DNA of 64,000 nucleotides from Hydractinia symbiolongicarpus. Lineage: Eukaryota; Cnidaria; Hydrozoa; Anthoathecata; Hydractiniidae. Position 1 is the stretch's first letter, and each line of letters starts with the position of its first letter. This document shows, piece by piece, positions 24,835-32,445 of the stretch. A program made the position numbers and the translations under genes. The DNA lies in contig NC_079878.1 of the NCBI RefSeq assembly GCF_029227915.1, forward strand, positions 1,426,001 to 1,490,000, read 5' to 3'. The notes beneath the pieces were generated by a model. The model searched no databases, was not told where the DNA came from, and worked only from the letters and a program-made list of their open reading frames with translations.

Positions 24835-25233
24835 CTAGGTGAACTTGTACACTGCAAAACCAAGAAGGGCTAGGGATCCTACGATGAACGTCAGCTCACC
24901 ATCCTGTTGTTGCTTGGAAGGTGTGTAAAAATCGGATAGTTTTGGAGCTTTTTCGATCGTTGCGATATAGTCTTTCCCCATGCCTTCATCGAGCTCCTTC
25001 AAGCTCTCTCCAGCTAGCCTTTTCAGCTCTCGTTGATGGTTATACCAATCGATCTTTGCCTGCCGATCTCTTACCCACTGTTGCTAAGCTGCTTGAAGTT
25101 GTTCAATTGCCTTATCATGCCGTTTCCGTTCCTCTTCGCCATGGCCAGACAGCTTACTGAACACGAAATTTGATCCGCTAAAGGCTAATGCATTAATCGC
25201 AGCACCAGCCACAAGAACACCGATAGTTGCCAT
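24835..25233 (-). pseudogene. Small Polinton membrane protein, one in-frame stop
   Basis: Starts at 25233 with AATAAATG context. The N-terminus MATIGVLVAGAAINALAFSG is hydrophobic and continues FVFSKLSGHGEEERKRHDKA, a sequence type recurrent in Polintons; a charged helical middle follows. A C-terminal transmembrane-like segment (LTFIVGSLALLGFAVYKF) ends at the TAG at 24835-24837. An in-frame TAG at 25084-25086 interrupts it after about 49 codons. It sits between the zinc-knuckle gene and the integrase on the same strand. Function unknown; two membrane segments suggest a structural or membrane-associated role. Confidence 0.7.
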
Positions 25234-26181
25234 TTATTGTTTGGCCTTGTTGCATTCTTTGCACCTGGATTTCCTTTTTTGATGTTCACAAATGCCTCCG
25301 CCTCCACATTCCTTGCAGGTGGATCTCTGCCTTTCGCGAGGGCAGATTTGACTGCCTTTGCATTCTTTGCAATAGGATCTCAGCTTTTCGTGAGGGCAGA
25401 TTTGACTGCCTTTGCATTCTTTGCAATAGGATCTCAGCTTTTCATGAGGGCAGATTTCACTGCCTTTGCATTCTTTGCACCTGGATTTCCTTTTTTGATG
25501 TTCACAAATGCTTCCGCCTCCACATTCCTTACACTGAGATCTTATTCTTTCGTGAGGGCAGATTTGACTGCTCTTGCACTCCTTACACCGAGATCTTATT
25601 CTTTCGTGAGGGCAGATTTCACTGCCCTTGCACTCCTTACACCGAGATCTTATTCTTTCGTGAGGGCAGATTTGACTGCCTTTGCATTGCATACACTGAG
25701 ATCTTATTCTTTCGTGAGGGCAAATTTCACTGCCCTTGCACTCCTTACACTGAGATCTTTGCCTTTCGTGAGGGCAGATTTGACTGCCCTTGCACTCCTT
25801 ACACCGAGATCTTATTCTTTCGTGAGGGCAGATTTGACTGCCTTTGCATTCCATACACTGAGATCTTATTCTTTCGTGAGGGCAGATTTCACTGCCCTTG
25901 CACTCCTTACACTGAGATCTTCGCTTTTCGTGAGAGCAGATTTGACTGCCCTTGCACTCCTTGCACCTGGATTTCCTTTTTTCATGTGCGCAGATTTGAC
26001 TGCCCTTGCACTCCTTGCACTTGGACCTCTGCTTTTTATGCGGGCACTTTGTACGTTCCCGTGACGCCTTGTTAACATCGAGGCATTTGATGCATGTTTT
26101 TGTCGTTTGACCATTTTTCGTCACCTTGAATGCATCTAGTAAAAGGCTCCTTTTACACTTTGAACAGCTCTTGTTTTCCAT
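25234..26181 (-). CDS. Zinc-knuckle repeat protein: 15 tandem C-x-H-x6-C-x2-C units
   Basis: Start taken at 26181 (MENKSCSKCKRSLL); the frame extends 17 codons upstream. The N-terminal module CSKCKRSLLLDAF followed by TCIKCLDVNKASRERTKC is a C-x2-C...C-x2-C zinc-binding type. Then come 15 near-perfect 18-residue repeats of the type SQICPHERIRSQCKECKG, each with Cys, His, Cys, Cys ligands at fixed spacing. One unit has Arg instead of His (CPRE). The frame is intact over 315 residues despite strong internal repetition. Similar repeated zinc-knuckle proteins occur in giant DNA viruses, to my knowledge. Likely nucleic-acid or protein binding; exact function unknown. It lies downstream of the capsid gene on the same strand. 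Confidence 0.8.
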   Translation of the reverse strand: MENKSCSKCKRSLLLDAFKVTKNGQTTKTCIKCLDVNKASRERTKCPHKKQRSKCKECKGSQICAHEKRKSRCKECKGSQICSHEKRRSQCKECKGSEICPHERIRSQCMECKGSQICPHERIRSRCKECKGSQICPHERQRSQCKECKGSEICPHERIRSQCMQCKGSQICPHERIRSRCKECKGSEICPHERIRSRCKECKSSQICPHERIRSQCKECGGGSICEHQKRKSRCKECKGSEICPHEKLRSYCKECKGSQICPHEKLRSYCKECKGSQICPRERQRSTCKECGGGGICEHQKRKSRCKECNKAKQ

Positions 26182-26232
26182 ATTATTTTGTATCATCCAA
26201 TAGGGTAAATACAAAATTGTGATCACTTCCAT

Positions 26233-27445
26233 TCAGTATTCCACAGAGTGAAATCTACCATCTAAGATGTTCAGCTGAGCATCCTGAAGTAGGAAAACGT
26301 AGCATTTAATATTCCCGGTTGTTCCGTCTGCCTTCTTTGTCATATGCAATGGTATACCGTCTGTAATTGCCTTCCGGAACCGTGGAGATTATGATCAGGT
26401 GATGCTCGGAAATCAACAAACAGGGCGTATCTCTTTGTGAAGAACTGCCCAATAGTCACCTCCGAATCGTGGCTACCGAATAAGTTTACGATCTGCTCGA
26501 GGTGATCTTTCGGGAGCATCGCGTGCGTGTAGAGCTCATTCGACTCACCCTCGACAGTGATCGAAATTTTTTCGATCTTTGGGTTATAAAACACCTCGTT
26601 AGCGCGCGAGTAAGCCTTAACTTTTCCAGGATCTACAAAGAGCAGTAAAACGCCTTTCAAACTTTTTGCAGGCGTATTAATTTGTAAATTGTAGCTTGTG
26701 TCAGCCTTTTTCATCGTGACAACCTCGCTACGGAGTACCCTTTCATAGGGTAGCGCAAAACGACTATACCGTGACATCATAGCGCTCGCGAGACCCTCGT
26801 TATTAACCTTGTCAAACTCTAGTGTGATATTAGAAATCTTATACGCGGCATCCGGTGGTTTAGCTGCGGTATTTCCAATAGCTGGCATACCGCCATCTTT
26901 GATAACGTCACCATGCAAAATGGATAACGAATTGCAGCCTGTCGTATAATCCTGCCTGGTAGAACGGCAAGTCTCGTGTCAATTCAAACATTTTTCCTAG
27001 AGGAATACAAAAGGTGCTGCCATAGGCTGCGACGATCGCTTTTTCCTCGTCCGTGCCTACATGATCAGTCGCTTTTACCTGTAGGGCGCGGATTGTACCG
27101 TCGTTGGGGTTGATCCCCTCTAAGATCAAGTTGTTTCCCCGATCAAACTTGGGCAACCATATGTCCTTGTAGGTAGCGAGCACCCTGTAGTCGCTAATAT
27201 TTTGCACCTCGTTGCTATTCAAAGTGATACAAAGATTTTGCACCAAGGATTTACCTATATTGCTGACGATAGTGCGCTTCGTGTTTGTTCCCGTAAGTTC
27301 CAGATCGAAAAGTAGTTTGATTCTGCCTGAAAAAATTACATCGTTCTCCCCCATGTTGGGGATGTCAACATACAAGTCCTCGTTCTGATTAATCGTACTA
27401 GGCCTCCGCGTAGGGGTTGAGCTTATTTCCGAATATGTTACTCAT
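26233..27445 (-). pseudogene. Major capsid protein (double jelly-roll type), three frameshifts
   Basis: Position, size (about 400 codons), divergent promoter and sequence style fit the Polinton major capsid protein. The start at 27445 gives MSNIFGNKLNPY. The frame is lost near 27405, recovered for 27375-26908 (contains YVDIPNMGENDVIFSGRI and FDLELTGTNTKR), shifted near 26915 and open again to 26340 (contains KISNITLEFDKVNNEGL and LPKDHLEQIVNLFG). It shifts once more near 26370 before ending at 26233. The blocks are collinear and cover what looks like the whole protein, so the damage is small indels. Assignment to the capsid family rests on recognition and not on a structure comparison. Confidence 0.72.
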
Positions 27446-27478
27446 GCTTTATTATTAGCTTATTTTCGTTTCGAATAA
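27446..27478. promoter_or_regulatory. 33-bp divergent promoter between the capsid gene and the 27479 gene
   Basis: Only 33 bases separate the two start codons. The stretch is AT-rich and includes TTTATTATTAGC and GAATAAATG, so AATAAA-type motifs lie at both starts. Any promoter must act in both directions. Confidence 0.5.
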
Positions 27479-28753
27479 ATGCCGGTTAATCCAATATACA
27501 AAGGAGACGACTTTACGCCAGAGGAAAACATCACAGACGAGGATGGATCTTTCAGTAAGCTTCAGCCTGATGCCAGCTCCACGCTAACACCAGATCCAGA
27601 GCAGGGTCAATCGCCTAGCGGCTCAGCACGAGACACCACGACAAGGCAGAGGGAAGAGCTACTAAAATCAAAGGTCGACGATCTTTACGAACACCTTGGT
27701 GAGGAGCTGGGGCTGCCAATCGCGAGATATTACAACGAGTTTGAGGCACGAGGAAACCAGCTTCTTTTCGATGGCATAGAGATCACGAAAAGGCATGGTG
27801 AATTGAGGAGCGTTGCCGAGATACGGAGGGGGTTAGGTACAAATCGCTTGCGAGCCATTGGGTTTACCGACTATACTACACCAAACAAAGGAAGTAAAGC
27901 AATGCCTCAGAAACTCCTTAACGAGATTGTTCACATTGAAGAGAAGGCCGATGATATCGAAATGATGCCGCTGCTCGAGAACGTCCTTGATGAAACGGAG
28001 GGCCTGATCAAAGAAACTCCCTTTGGCGCCAGCGAAGCCGTCACAGACCGTGAAAGAAGGGGGCTCAACCTCGAGCTTCAAACGCTAAGGGGTAACCTGA
28101 AGCACTTGAAAAGCAAGATGATCTTCTACGACAGCGAGATCGCCAAAGCAGAAGCCAGGGTGAAAAGGCTTGGGACGAAGAAAGCTACACCTGGAGTATC
28201 AGAGGAACAGCAAACTATCTGGAACGAAGACATTGCAAAGGCTAGGGAAGATCTAGAACGACTCCAAGATCAAAAGGAAGCAGTACGAGAAGCACACGGT
28301 TTAATATCATCTGACACTCAGAGCCAACTGAAAGCAATTAAGGAAACGCTGATGAAAATCGCAGAAGGCGATAAATCTCTGACTGAAAAGCTTAGAATCT
28401 TGTTCAAGAAGCAAGGGATTACTATAGCAAGCATCGTCTCCGCTGTTGGTCTACTGATTTCCACCATCGTACTCGCAGTTACAGGTGGTGGAGGAGCGGA
28501 TGCTGCAGCGGCAGGAAGCGCTGGGGAAAAGGATTTTATAAAAAAACAGCTGGAAAGACTTAGAAAATATTTGAAATACCTGGCAGGTAAGGCAGGTGCG
28601 GCGCTACCTGGGATCATTGGCACTGTAGTTTCCTTCTTTTTCAGAGTGGCTGCAAAAGTTGTCGAATATGTAGCCAAGCACCTATACATAGCGATCGCTG
28701 CCGCTGCTGCTCTTGTTGTGGCATATGTTGAGAAGAGAGGCAAACTATCGTAA
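27479..28753 (+). CDS. Polinton virion/membrane protein with coiled coil and C-terminal hydrophobic segments (424 aa)
   Basis: Intact frame with GAATAAATG at its start. Residues 1-60 are acidic, Pro/Ser-rich and probably disordered; the piece QGQSPSGSARD is encoded by a palindromic-module fragment (27609-27632). The middle (about 65-290) is helical with a coiled coil near 195-290. Residues about 312-336 (ITIASIVSAVGLLISTIVLA) and several segments after 355 (LPGIIGTVVSFFFRV and IAIAAAAALVVAYVE) are hydrophobic and glycine/alanine-rich. I recognise this domain order from cnidarian Polintons, but no function is known to me. A membrane-interacting virion protein is an inference. Confidence 0.65.
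   Translation: MPVNPIYKGDDFTPEENITDEDGSFSKLQPDASSTLTPDPEQGQSPSGSARDTTTRQREELLKSKVDDLYEHLGEELGLPIARYYNEFEARGNQLLFDGIEITKRHGELRSVAEIRRGLGTNRLRAIGFTDYTTPNKGSKAMPQKLLNEIVHIEEKADDIEMMPLLENVLDETEGLIKETPFGASEAVTDRERRGLNLELQTLRGNLKHLKSKMIFYDSEIAKAEARVKRLGTKKATPGVSEEQQTIWNEDIAKAREDLERLQDQKEAVREAHGLISSDTQSQLKAIKETLMKIAEGDKSLTEKLRILFKKQGITIASIVSAVGLLISTIVLAVTGGGGADAAAAGSAGEKDFIKKQLERLRKYLKYLAGKAGAALPGIIGTVVSFFFRVAAKVVEYVAKHLYIAIAAAAALVVAYVEKRGKLS
27609..27632 (-). repeat. Palindromic-module fragment inside the 27479 gene
   Basis: TCAATCGCCTAGCGGCTCAG then CACG. Its reverse complement matches TGCTGAGCCGCTAGGCGAT in the integrase linker. It is read through in frame. Confidence 0.7.
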
Positions 28754-28760
28754 ATATTAG

Positions 28761-28788
28761 TCTAATGTGTTGATCAAAACACATTAGA
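28761..28788. terminator. Hairpin at a convergent gene junction
   Basis: TCTAATGTGTT (28761-28771) pairs perfectly with AACACATTAGA (28778-28788) around a 6-base loop. It lies 8 bases after one gene's stop and between converging genes, which suits a bidirectional 3'-end signal. Confidence 0.5.
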
Positions 28789-28801
28789 TCGCCTAGCGGC
28801 C

Positions 28802-28864
28802 GTGCTCCTGCGGAGCCGCCAGGCGATGTCAGCGGAAGGGCGAAGCCCGTCTCCGCAGGAGCAC
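28802..28864. repeat. Full-length GC-rich palindromic module
   Basis: The outer stem GTGCTCCTGCGGAG (28802-28815) pairs with CTCCGCAGGAGCAC (28851-28864). Inside are CGCCAGGCGATGTCAGCGG and the small hairpin GGGC-gaa-GCCC. It is the only complete copy seen; parts recur at 21352, 23664, 23974, 24019, 24821 and 27609, and a CGCCTAGCGG fragment directly precedes it at 28790-28799. It sits between two converging genes. Confidence 0.85.
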
Positions 28865-28866
28865 TT

Positions 28867-30015
28867 TTATATCTTCAACCAAATGTACGTTAGGATCGAT
28901 ACTACCCCCATTGTAATTAAGCCATCTTTGATCTCATCGTGTTTTTCGGCCTCTATTGCTAGCGTAGTCTGCGTCTCCACCCTGTGCTTCTCATGTTTAG
29001 GGATCACGCGGCTCACCTGTGGAGGCTTAATATCAACAATGATGTCAGCCTGCTTCGCGTTAATCTTCGGATTTATACCGATTGAAAAATAATCCTTGCT
29101 AATCAAAATTTTGTTTGTGAAATTCACAACATTTCCAATATGAAGGCTTATGTCACTTGGGATCATATAGACGCCATGAGCAACACTAAAATCCACCTTG
29201 GACCGCGCATATTTCAGCACATTTTGAAATTCGGCAATTTCCTTACCCTTATCGGTAGGTCTAATTATGACGTCCTCAAATGTCGTCAGGTACAGGCGTT
29301 GAGCATCAATTGCGCTGCCTTGGTTTCCAATGATTCCAGATCTTGCATTTGCCTGGCTTTCGAGAATTAGGTAGGCATAGAAGCGCACGCTTTGGGATAA
29401 CCGTTCAATACCAATACGCGTGAGGCCCTGGGATTTTTCAATAATCCAGCGACTCCACGAGTCCTCGTCAAGATAGCTAGGGCCTGAACCAGGATAATCT
29501 TTGCGATGAAGTTGCCAACTACTGAAGATGGTTTCGTTCCTCCACTCCTGCTCACCGCCAGGTACTCCAAACTCGCGAGCCAGTTGCTGGAGTTTTTGTT
29601 TGTTGAACGGGTTGTTTAGACGTCGAAATCTAACTGAGCCCGGTAGAGAAATGTCAAGCTCCGATAGAATTTTACGGATTTGGAAATAGGCGTGAAATCG
29701 ATACACGGCACGAACCATAGGCAACTCGGTGGTAAGATGCTGCATGGAAATACCGCAGGCAGATGTTGCACAGTAGGTAGAAAAATTAAGTTGAGTGGAC
29801 CAGAGACTGAAGGGGTGGCTGTTCCACTCCTTCACTAGCCCGCTAGTGCCAGAATGGAATTCATAGTCGACAAAGATGTCTGGAAATTTCACCCTGAACG
29901 AGGACCCTTAAGCATCAATAACGATGTTCTGCACTGAAAGATCCTTAAGTCTCTCCAAATATCTCCCATGGTTGGGTGCATACTTTGCTTTTGGGTTGTA
30001 TAAGTAAATGCTCAT
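28867..30015 (-). pseudogene. Polinton protein of unknown function (about 382 codons), one in-frame stop
   Basis: The ATG at 30015 opens a frame that meets an in-frame TAA at 29908-29910, after which the same frame stays open to 28867. Features: FSTYCATSACGISMQHLTTE and PMVRAVYRFHAYFQIRKIL, a GLTRIGIERLSQSVRFYAYL helix with NARSGIIGNQGSA after it, and a C-terminal transmembrane segment (GVVSILTYIWLKI). I recognise this as a recurrent protein of cnidarian-type Polintons, with no assigned role. It diverges from the minor-capsid gene, with starts only about 20 bases apart. Confidence 0.65.
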
Positions 30016-30034
30016 CTTTTCTTTAAGAATAAAC

Positions 30035-30706
30035 ATGAGACAGCTGTATGTCACGGATATAGAGAAGCCTACGATTTTTGACGATTACCTAGGGCAGGAC
30101 ATGAGAATTGCCCTAAAATCGATAAGTATCAGGCCCGTATGGCTGAACCTTTACAGCGAAAATGATTTTATCATTCGTAGGACAGGGCCTGATCAGACAG
30201 AAAATAGAATTGAAATTATGAACGGTCTATACAGGATAGAGGATTTGGCAACCATCGTCAATAGCCAGGCAGGGGACAAGATTAAGCTGTTTGTATTAAA
30301 AAATGGACTCTGCAGGCTTAGGGTTAGTGACGGGTATACTGTGGTAATCCATCGAAAGCTGCAGGAGCTTATGGGGCTACCCTACGACCCTGCAAAAAAG
30401 TACTTTACCAAAGGCGACTATGACAGCTTCTACAAAACTGACATGTACCAAAGATTGAGACTGGTTTGCCCCCAGCTGGATGAAGACGATTGCCTACTCG
30501 ATGGGAAGAAATCAAAAATTCTTGCTTTGCTTCACACCAAAGAGTTAAACGCATGGGGAGACATGCTTACATGGAATTTTGACACTCCAATCTACCTTCC
30601 TTTGAAAGGCTCAACAGACAGACTGGAGTTCATGCTGACGGACGAGTATCATCATGAAAAAAATGTTTCGTTCGTCGGAATTACGATGCATTTACTCATA
30701 GAATAA
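30035..30706 (+). CDS. Putative minor capsid (penton) protein
   Basis: Start chosen at MRQLYVTDIEKP (30035, AGAATAAACATG); an upstream Met at 30008 is also in frame. GLYRIEDLATIVNSQAG, then DGYTVVIHRKLQELMGLP, resembles the pattern of the Polinton/virophage single-jelly-roll penton (an 'x-Y-x-I-x-x-L' helix followed by a 'L-x-x-L-x-G' segment). The length of about 223 aa is near that of the family. The frame is intact. The next gene starts at the base after its stop codon. It would form the fivefold vertices of the capsid. Confidence 0.6.
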   Translation: MRQLYVTDIEKPTIFDDYLGQDMRIALKSISIRPVWLNLYSENDFIIRRTGPDQTENRIEIMNGLYRIEDLATIVNSQAGDKIKLFVLKNGLCRLRVSDGYTVVIHRKLQELMGLPYDPAKKYFTKGDYDSFYKTDMYQRLRLVCPQLDEDDCLLDGKKSKILALLHTKELNAWGDMLTWNFDTPIYLPLKGSTDRLEFMLTDEYHHEKNVSFVGITMHLLIE

Positions 30707-31345
30707 ATGGCTGATACAATGAAGCTTTACCCAACTTTGCCGCCAAGTGCGCCTGAGCCTGAAGAAAGTCAGGTATACAGACTCAAGAAGATCGAGGAGG
30801 TGGAACAGTACTTGCGTGGTGAGATCAAAGAGCGTGACAAACTCGCCAAAAAGTTCAAGATGCATGGTACGTGGGTTAGATTCACTGATCATGGATTGCT
30901 AGCTGTAAGTATTATAACTTCAGGTGTTGGAATTGGTAGTATGCTGTCCGGAATAGGTGTACCACTAGCTGTGGCGATGGGTGGTATCACGATCGCTGTA
31001 GGACTAGGGCAGGCAGGTTTACGGAATGCAGGGAAGAGGCTAGACGTTAAGTCAAAGAAGCATGAGGGCATCAGACTCTTAGCAGAGACTAAGTTGAACT
31101 CCGTTGTCGACCTCATCTCAAAGGCTGTGGAGAACGGCGTGATTAGTGATTATGAGTTCAGCCTAATCATGCAGGAGAAGCAACGCTACATGTTGCTGAA
31201 GGAGCAGATCCGACAACGAACAAGAAAGATCGTAGATTCCATCAATGATCGGGTGCGACAGCAGCTTGTCGCAAAGGGGCGTGAGGAGGCCAAGGAGGAG
31301 CTTATGAAAAAACTTCAATCTGCGCAGTATGTCAGCGATACTTAG
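30707..31345 (+). CDS. Polinton membrane-active protein with glycine-rich hydrophobic core (212 aa)
   Basis: MADTMKLYPTLPPSAPEPEE is a Pro-rich start, followed by an amphipathic helix (YRLKKIEEVEQYL). A long Gly/Ala/Val-rich hydrophobic stretch spans about residues 66-105 (SGVGIGSMLSGIGVPLAVAM continuing GGITIAVGLG), then a charged helical C-terminus. I have met this organisation repeatedly in cnidarian Polinton-type genes. A membrane-disrupting or inner virion role is plausible but not shown. AGAATAAATG context; intact frame. Confidence 0.65.
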   Translation: MADTMKLYPTLPPSAPEPEESQVYRLKKIEEVEQYLRGEIKERDKLAKKFKMHGTWVRFTDHGLLAVSIITSGVGIGSMLSGIGVPLAVAMGGITIAVGLGQAGLRNAGKRLDVKSKKHEGIRLLAETKLNSVVDLISKAVENGVISDYEFSLIMQEKQRYMLLKEQIRQRTRKIVDSINDRVRQQLVAKGREEAKEELMKKLQSAQYVSDT

Positions 31346-31367
31346 AGTCTCCACCTGCTTATTCGTA

Positions 31368-31396
31368 GATCTAGTGTATTATTCAAACACTAGATC
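31368..31396. terminator. Hairpin at the second convergent junction
   Basis: GATCTAGTGT (31368-31377) pairs with ACACTAGATC (31387-31396). It is located between the stop at 31345 and the stop of the opposing gene at 31399, as at 28761-28788. Confidence 0.5.
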
Positions 31397-31398
31397 AC

Positions 31399-31671
31399 CT
31401 ACACAATCTCGATCACTTCTCCCGTATCTTGATCTATGAGCAAGTCGCCATCATGTACAACACGTCGCTGTTTTTTAGCGAGATCCCTCAAATATTGTTC
31501 AAGATTTTTCTGCCATGCAATTTTAGCACAAGGCTAGCAGTACGGTCCGTCCGTTTGTGTCGACGCATCCTTATACTTGACTTTGCGTATGGCTTCTACA
31601 AGGTCTATTCGCTTTAACATAGAGTACCCTTTGAGACCTAAGGCTTTAGCTTCTTGTCGCAGTTTATCCAT
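31399..31671 (-). pseudogene. Rho-N/SAP-like small protein, one in-frame stop
   Basis: MDKLRQEAKALGLKGYSMLK then RIDLVEAIRK matches the helix-turn-helix pattern of SAP/Rho-N-terminal-like motifs (LRxxAKxxGLKGYSxLKRxxLV), common at the ends of Polinton genes and likely nucleic-acid binding. An in-frame TAG lies at 31534-31536; after it the frame continues (IAWQKNLEQYLRDLAKKQ) to the stop at 31399. The intact protein would be about 90 aa. Confidence 0.6.
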
Positions 31672-31747
31672 TTGTTTATATGAACAGCGTCAGGCTACAT
31701 TCTACATTATACATAACACTTCCACCTTTACTGTTCCACCATCAAAA

Positions 31748-31920
31748 TTAAACGTTGCCATTTATTTTGGGTCTAACCTGCTTTGCCTCATGGACAAAAA
31801 AAGTCTCACAAGGGCAGTGGCCACCATTGTTAGTGACGTAGTCTTGGTAGCAATACCAACAAAGCACCTTCTCTCCCACGCGCAGACGTCTTTGACATCT
31901 ACCACATCAATCGTGGGCAT
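31748..31920 (-). pseudogene. Small zinc-ribbon-like protein, frameshifted
   Basis: MPTIDVVDVKDV opens at 31920. In a different frame VLCWYCYQDYVTNNGGHCPC provides a C-x2-C...H-C-x-C ligand set, ending at the TAA at 31748-31750. The frame change (around 31880) indicates an indel. The assignment is from the ligand pattern only. An ATG with AATAAATG context (31763) overlaps its end but opens only a very short frame. Confidence 0.45.
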
Positions 31921-31979
31921 CTAGAGTTCTTTGACAGTCAGCGCAGATTTCTCGCATTTATTTTATGATCCACCAAAAA

Positions 31980-32174
31980 TTATTCAGTTTCTTCTAGTTC
32001 TTTAATTCTCTCTACTAGAGCGTTGATTGCAATCTCGCACTCTTCTTCTTTCTCACTTTTCATCACAAGTGCGGTAGAGGTAAGGGCTAGGGCAAATCCC
32101 ACACCTCCAAAAAGCGTAAAAAACATAAAATTTGCGTACCAATCTAGCGCTGTCTTTTTATCGTTGCTTGACAT
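31980..32174 (-). CDS. Small single-pass membrane protein (64 aa)
   Basis: Intact frame with TATAATAAATG at its start, 75 bases inside the right TIR boundary. Residues about 12-38 (WYANFMFFTLFGGVGFALAL continuing TSTALVM) form one membrane segment, followed by an acidic coiled-coil-like tail (EEECEIAINALVERIKELEE). Unknown family. It is the first gene at the right end of the element. Confidence 0.6.
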   Translation of the reverse strand: MSSNDKKTALDWYANFMFFTLFGGVGFALALTSTALVMKSEKEEECEIAINALVERIKELEETE

Positions 32175-32248
32175 TTATTATACCAGCAATACGTTTGTTT
32201 TTGTCGCTATCCGCAACAATTTTGAGACTTTTTATTTCCCTTTCTATT

Positions 32249-32445
32249 CAAACAGATTTGCGCGTTTGTTGATGTCAGAAGTTTTGTCGAGTGCCGTCAT
32301 GATGTCACGTGACTTGTTTACTCATTGAGGCATGATGAAATCTGTGACGTCACAGATTTTTTAGGGGTCTAAAAGCAGCGTTTTTTAATAAGTGTTTGAC
32401 CGTCGAAGAGTGCAACTGTACTTTAATTCATCCCCTACTCTAGCT
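32249..32445 (-). repeat. Right terminal inverted repeat of the Polinton
   Basis: Inverted partner of 15483-15680, ending CATCCCCTACTCTAGCT and followed by the CCTGC target duplication. Confidence 0.92.

Larger units (their letters stand above)
15483..32445. mobile_element. Polinton/Maverick (adintovirus-like) element, full length, inactivated
   Basis: Terminal inverted repeats (15483-15680 and 32249-32445) begin AGCTAGAGTAGGGGATGAAT and are flanked by a 5-bp CCTGC duplication, giving about 16.96 kb. Polintons are self-synthesising DNA transposons related to viruses; their hallmark set is protein-primed polymerase B, retroviral-type integrase, FtsK/HerA-like packaging ATPase and jelly-roll capsid proteins, all found here. 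No adenain-type cysteine protease was recognised. The interior is clearly more GC-rich than the flanks. Polymerase, integrase, BRO, capsid, Fic and several small genes carry stops, frameshifts or deletions, so the copy is not autonomous. Confidence 0.95.

Noticed and set aside
25227-26075. Long plus-strand frames opposite the zinc-knuckle gene
   Set aside because: Shadows of the repetitive minus-strand gene; the Cys/His ligand pattern is only meaningful on the minus strand.
25227-26181. CRISPR-like array from the regular repeats at 25.2-26.1 kb
   Set aside because: The repeats are contiguous 54-bp coding units without spacers and encode zinc knuckles.
17897-31536. Stop-codon reassignment (TAA/TAG as sense) or programmed readthrough in the Polinton
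   Set aside because: The residues expected at the stops appear to differ from gene to gene, frameshifts and a deletion are also present, and host genes here use ordinary stops. Decay is simpler.
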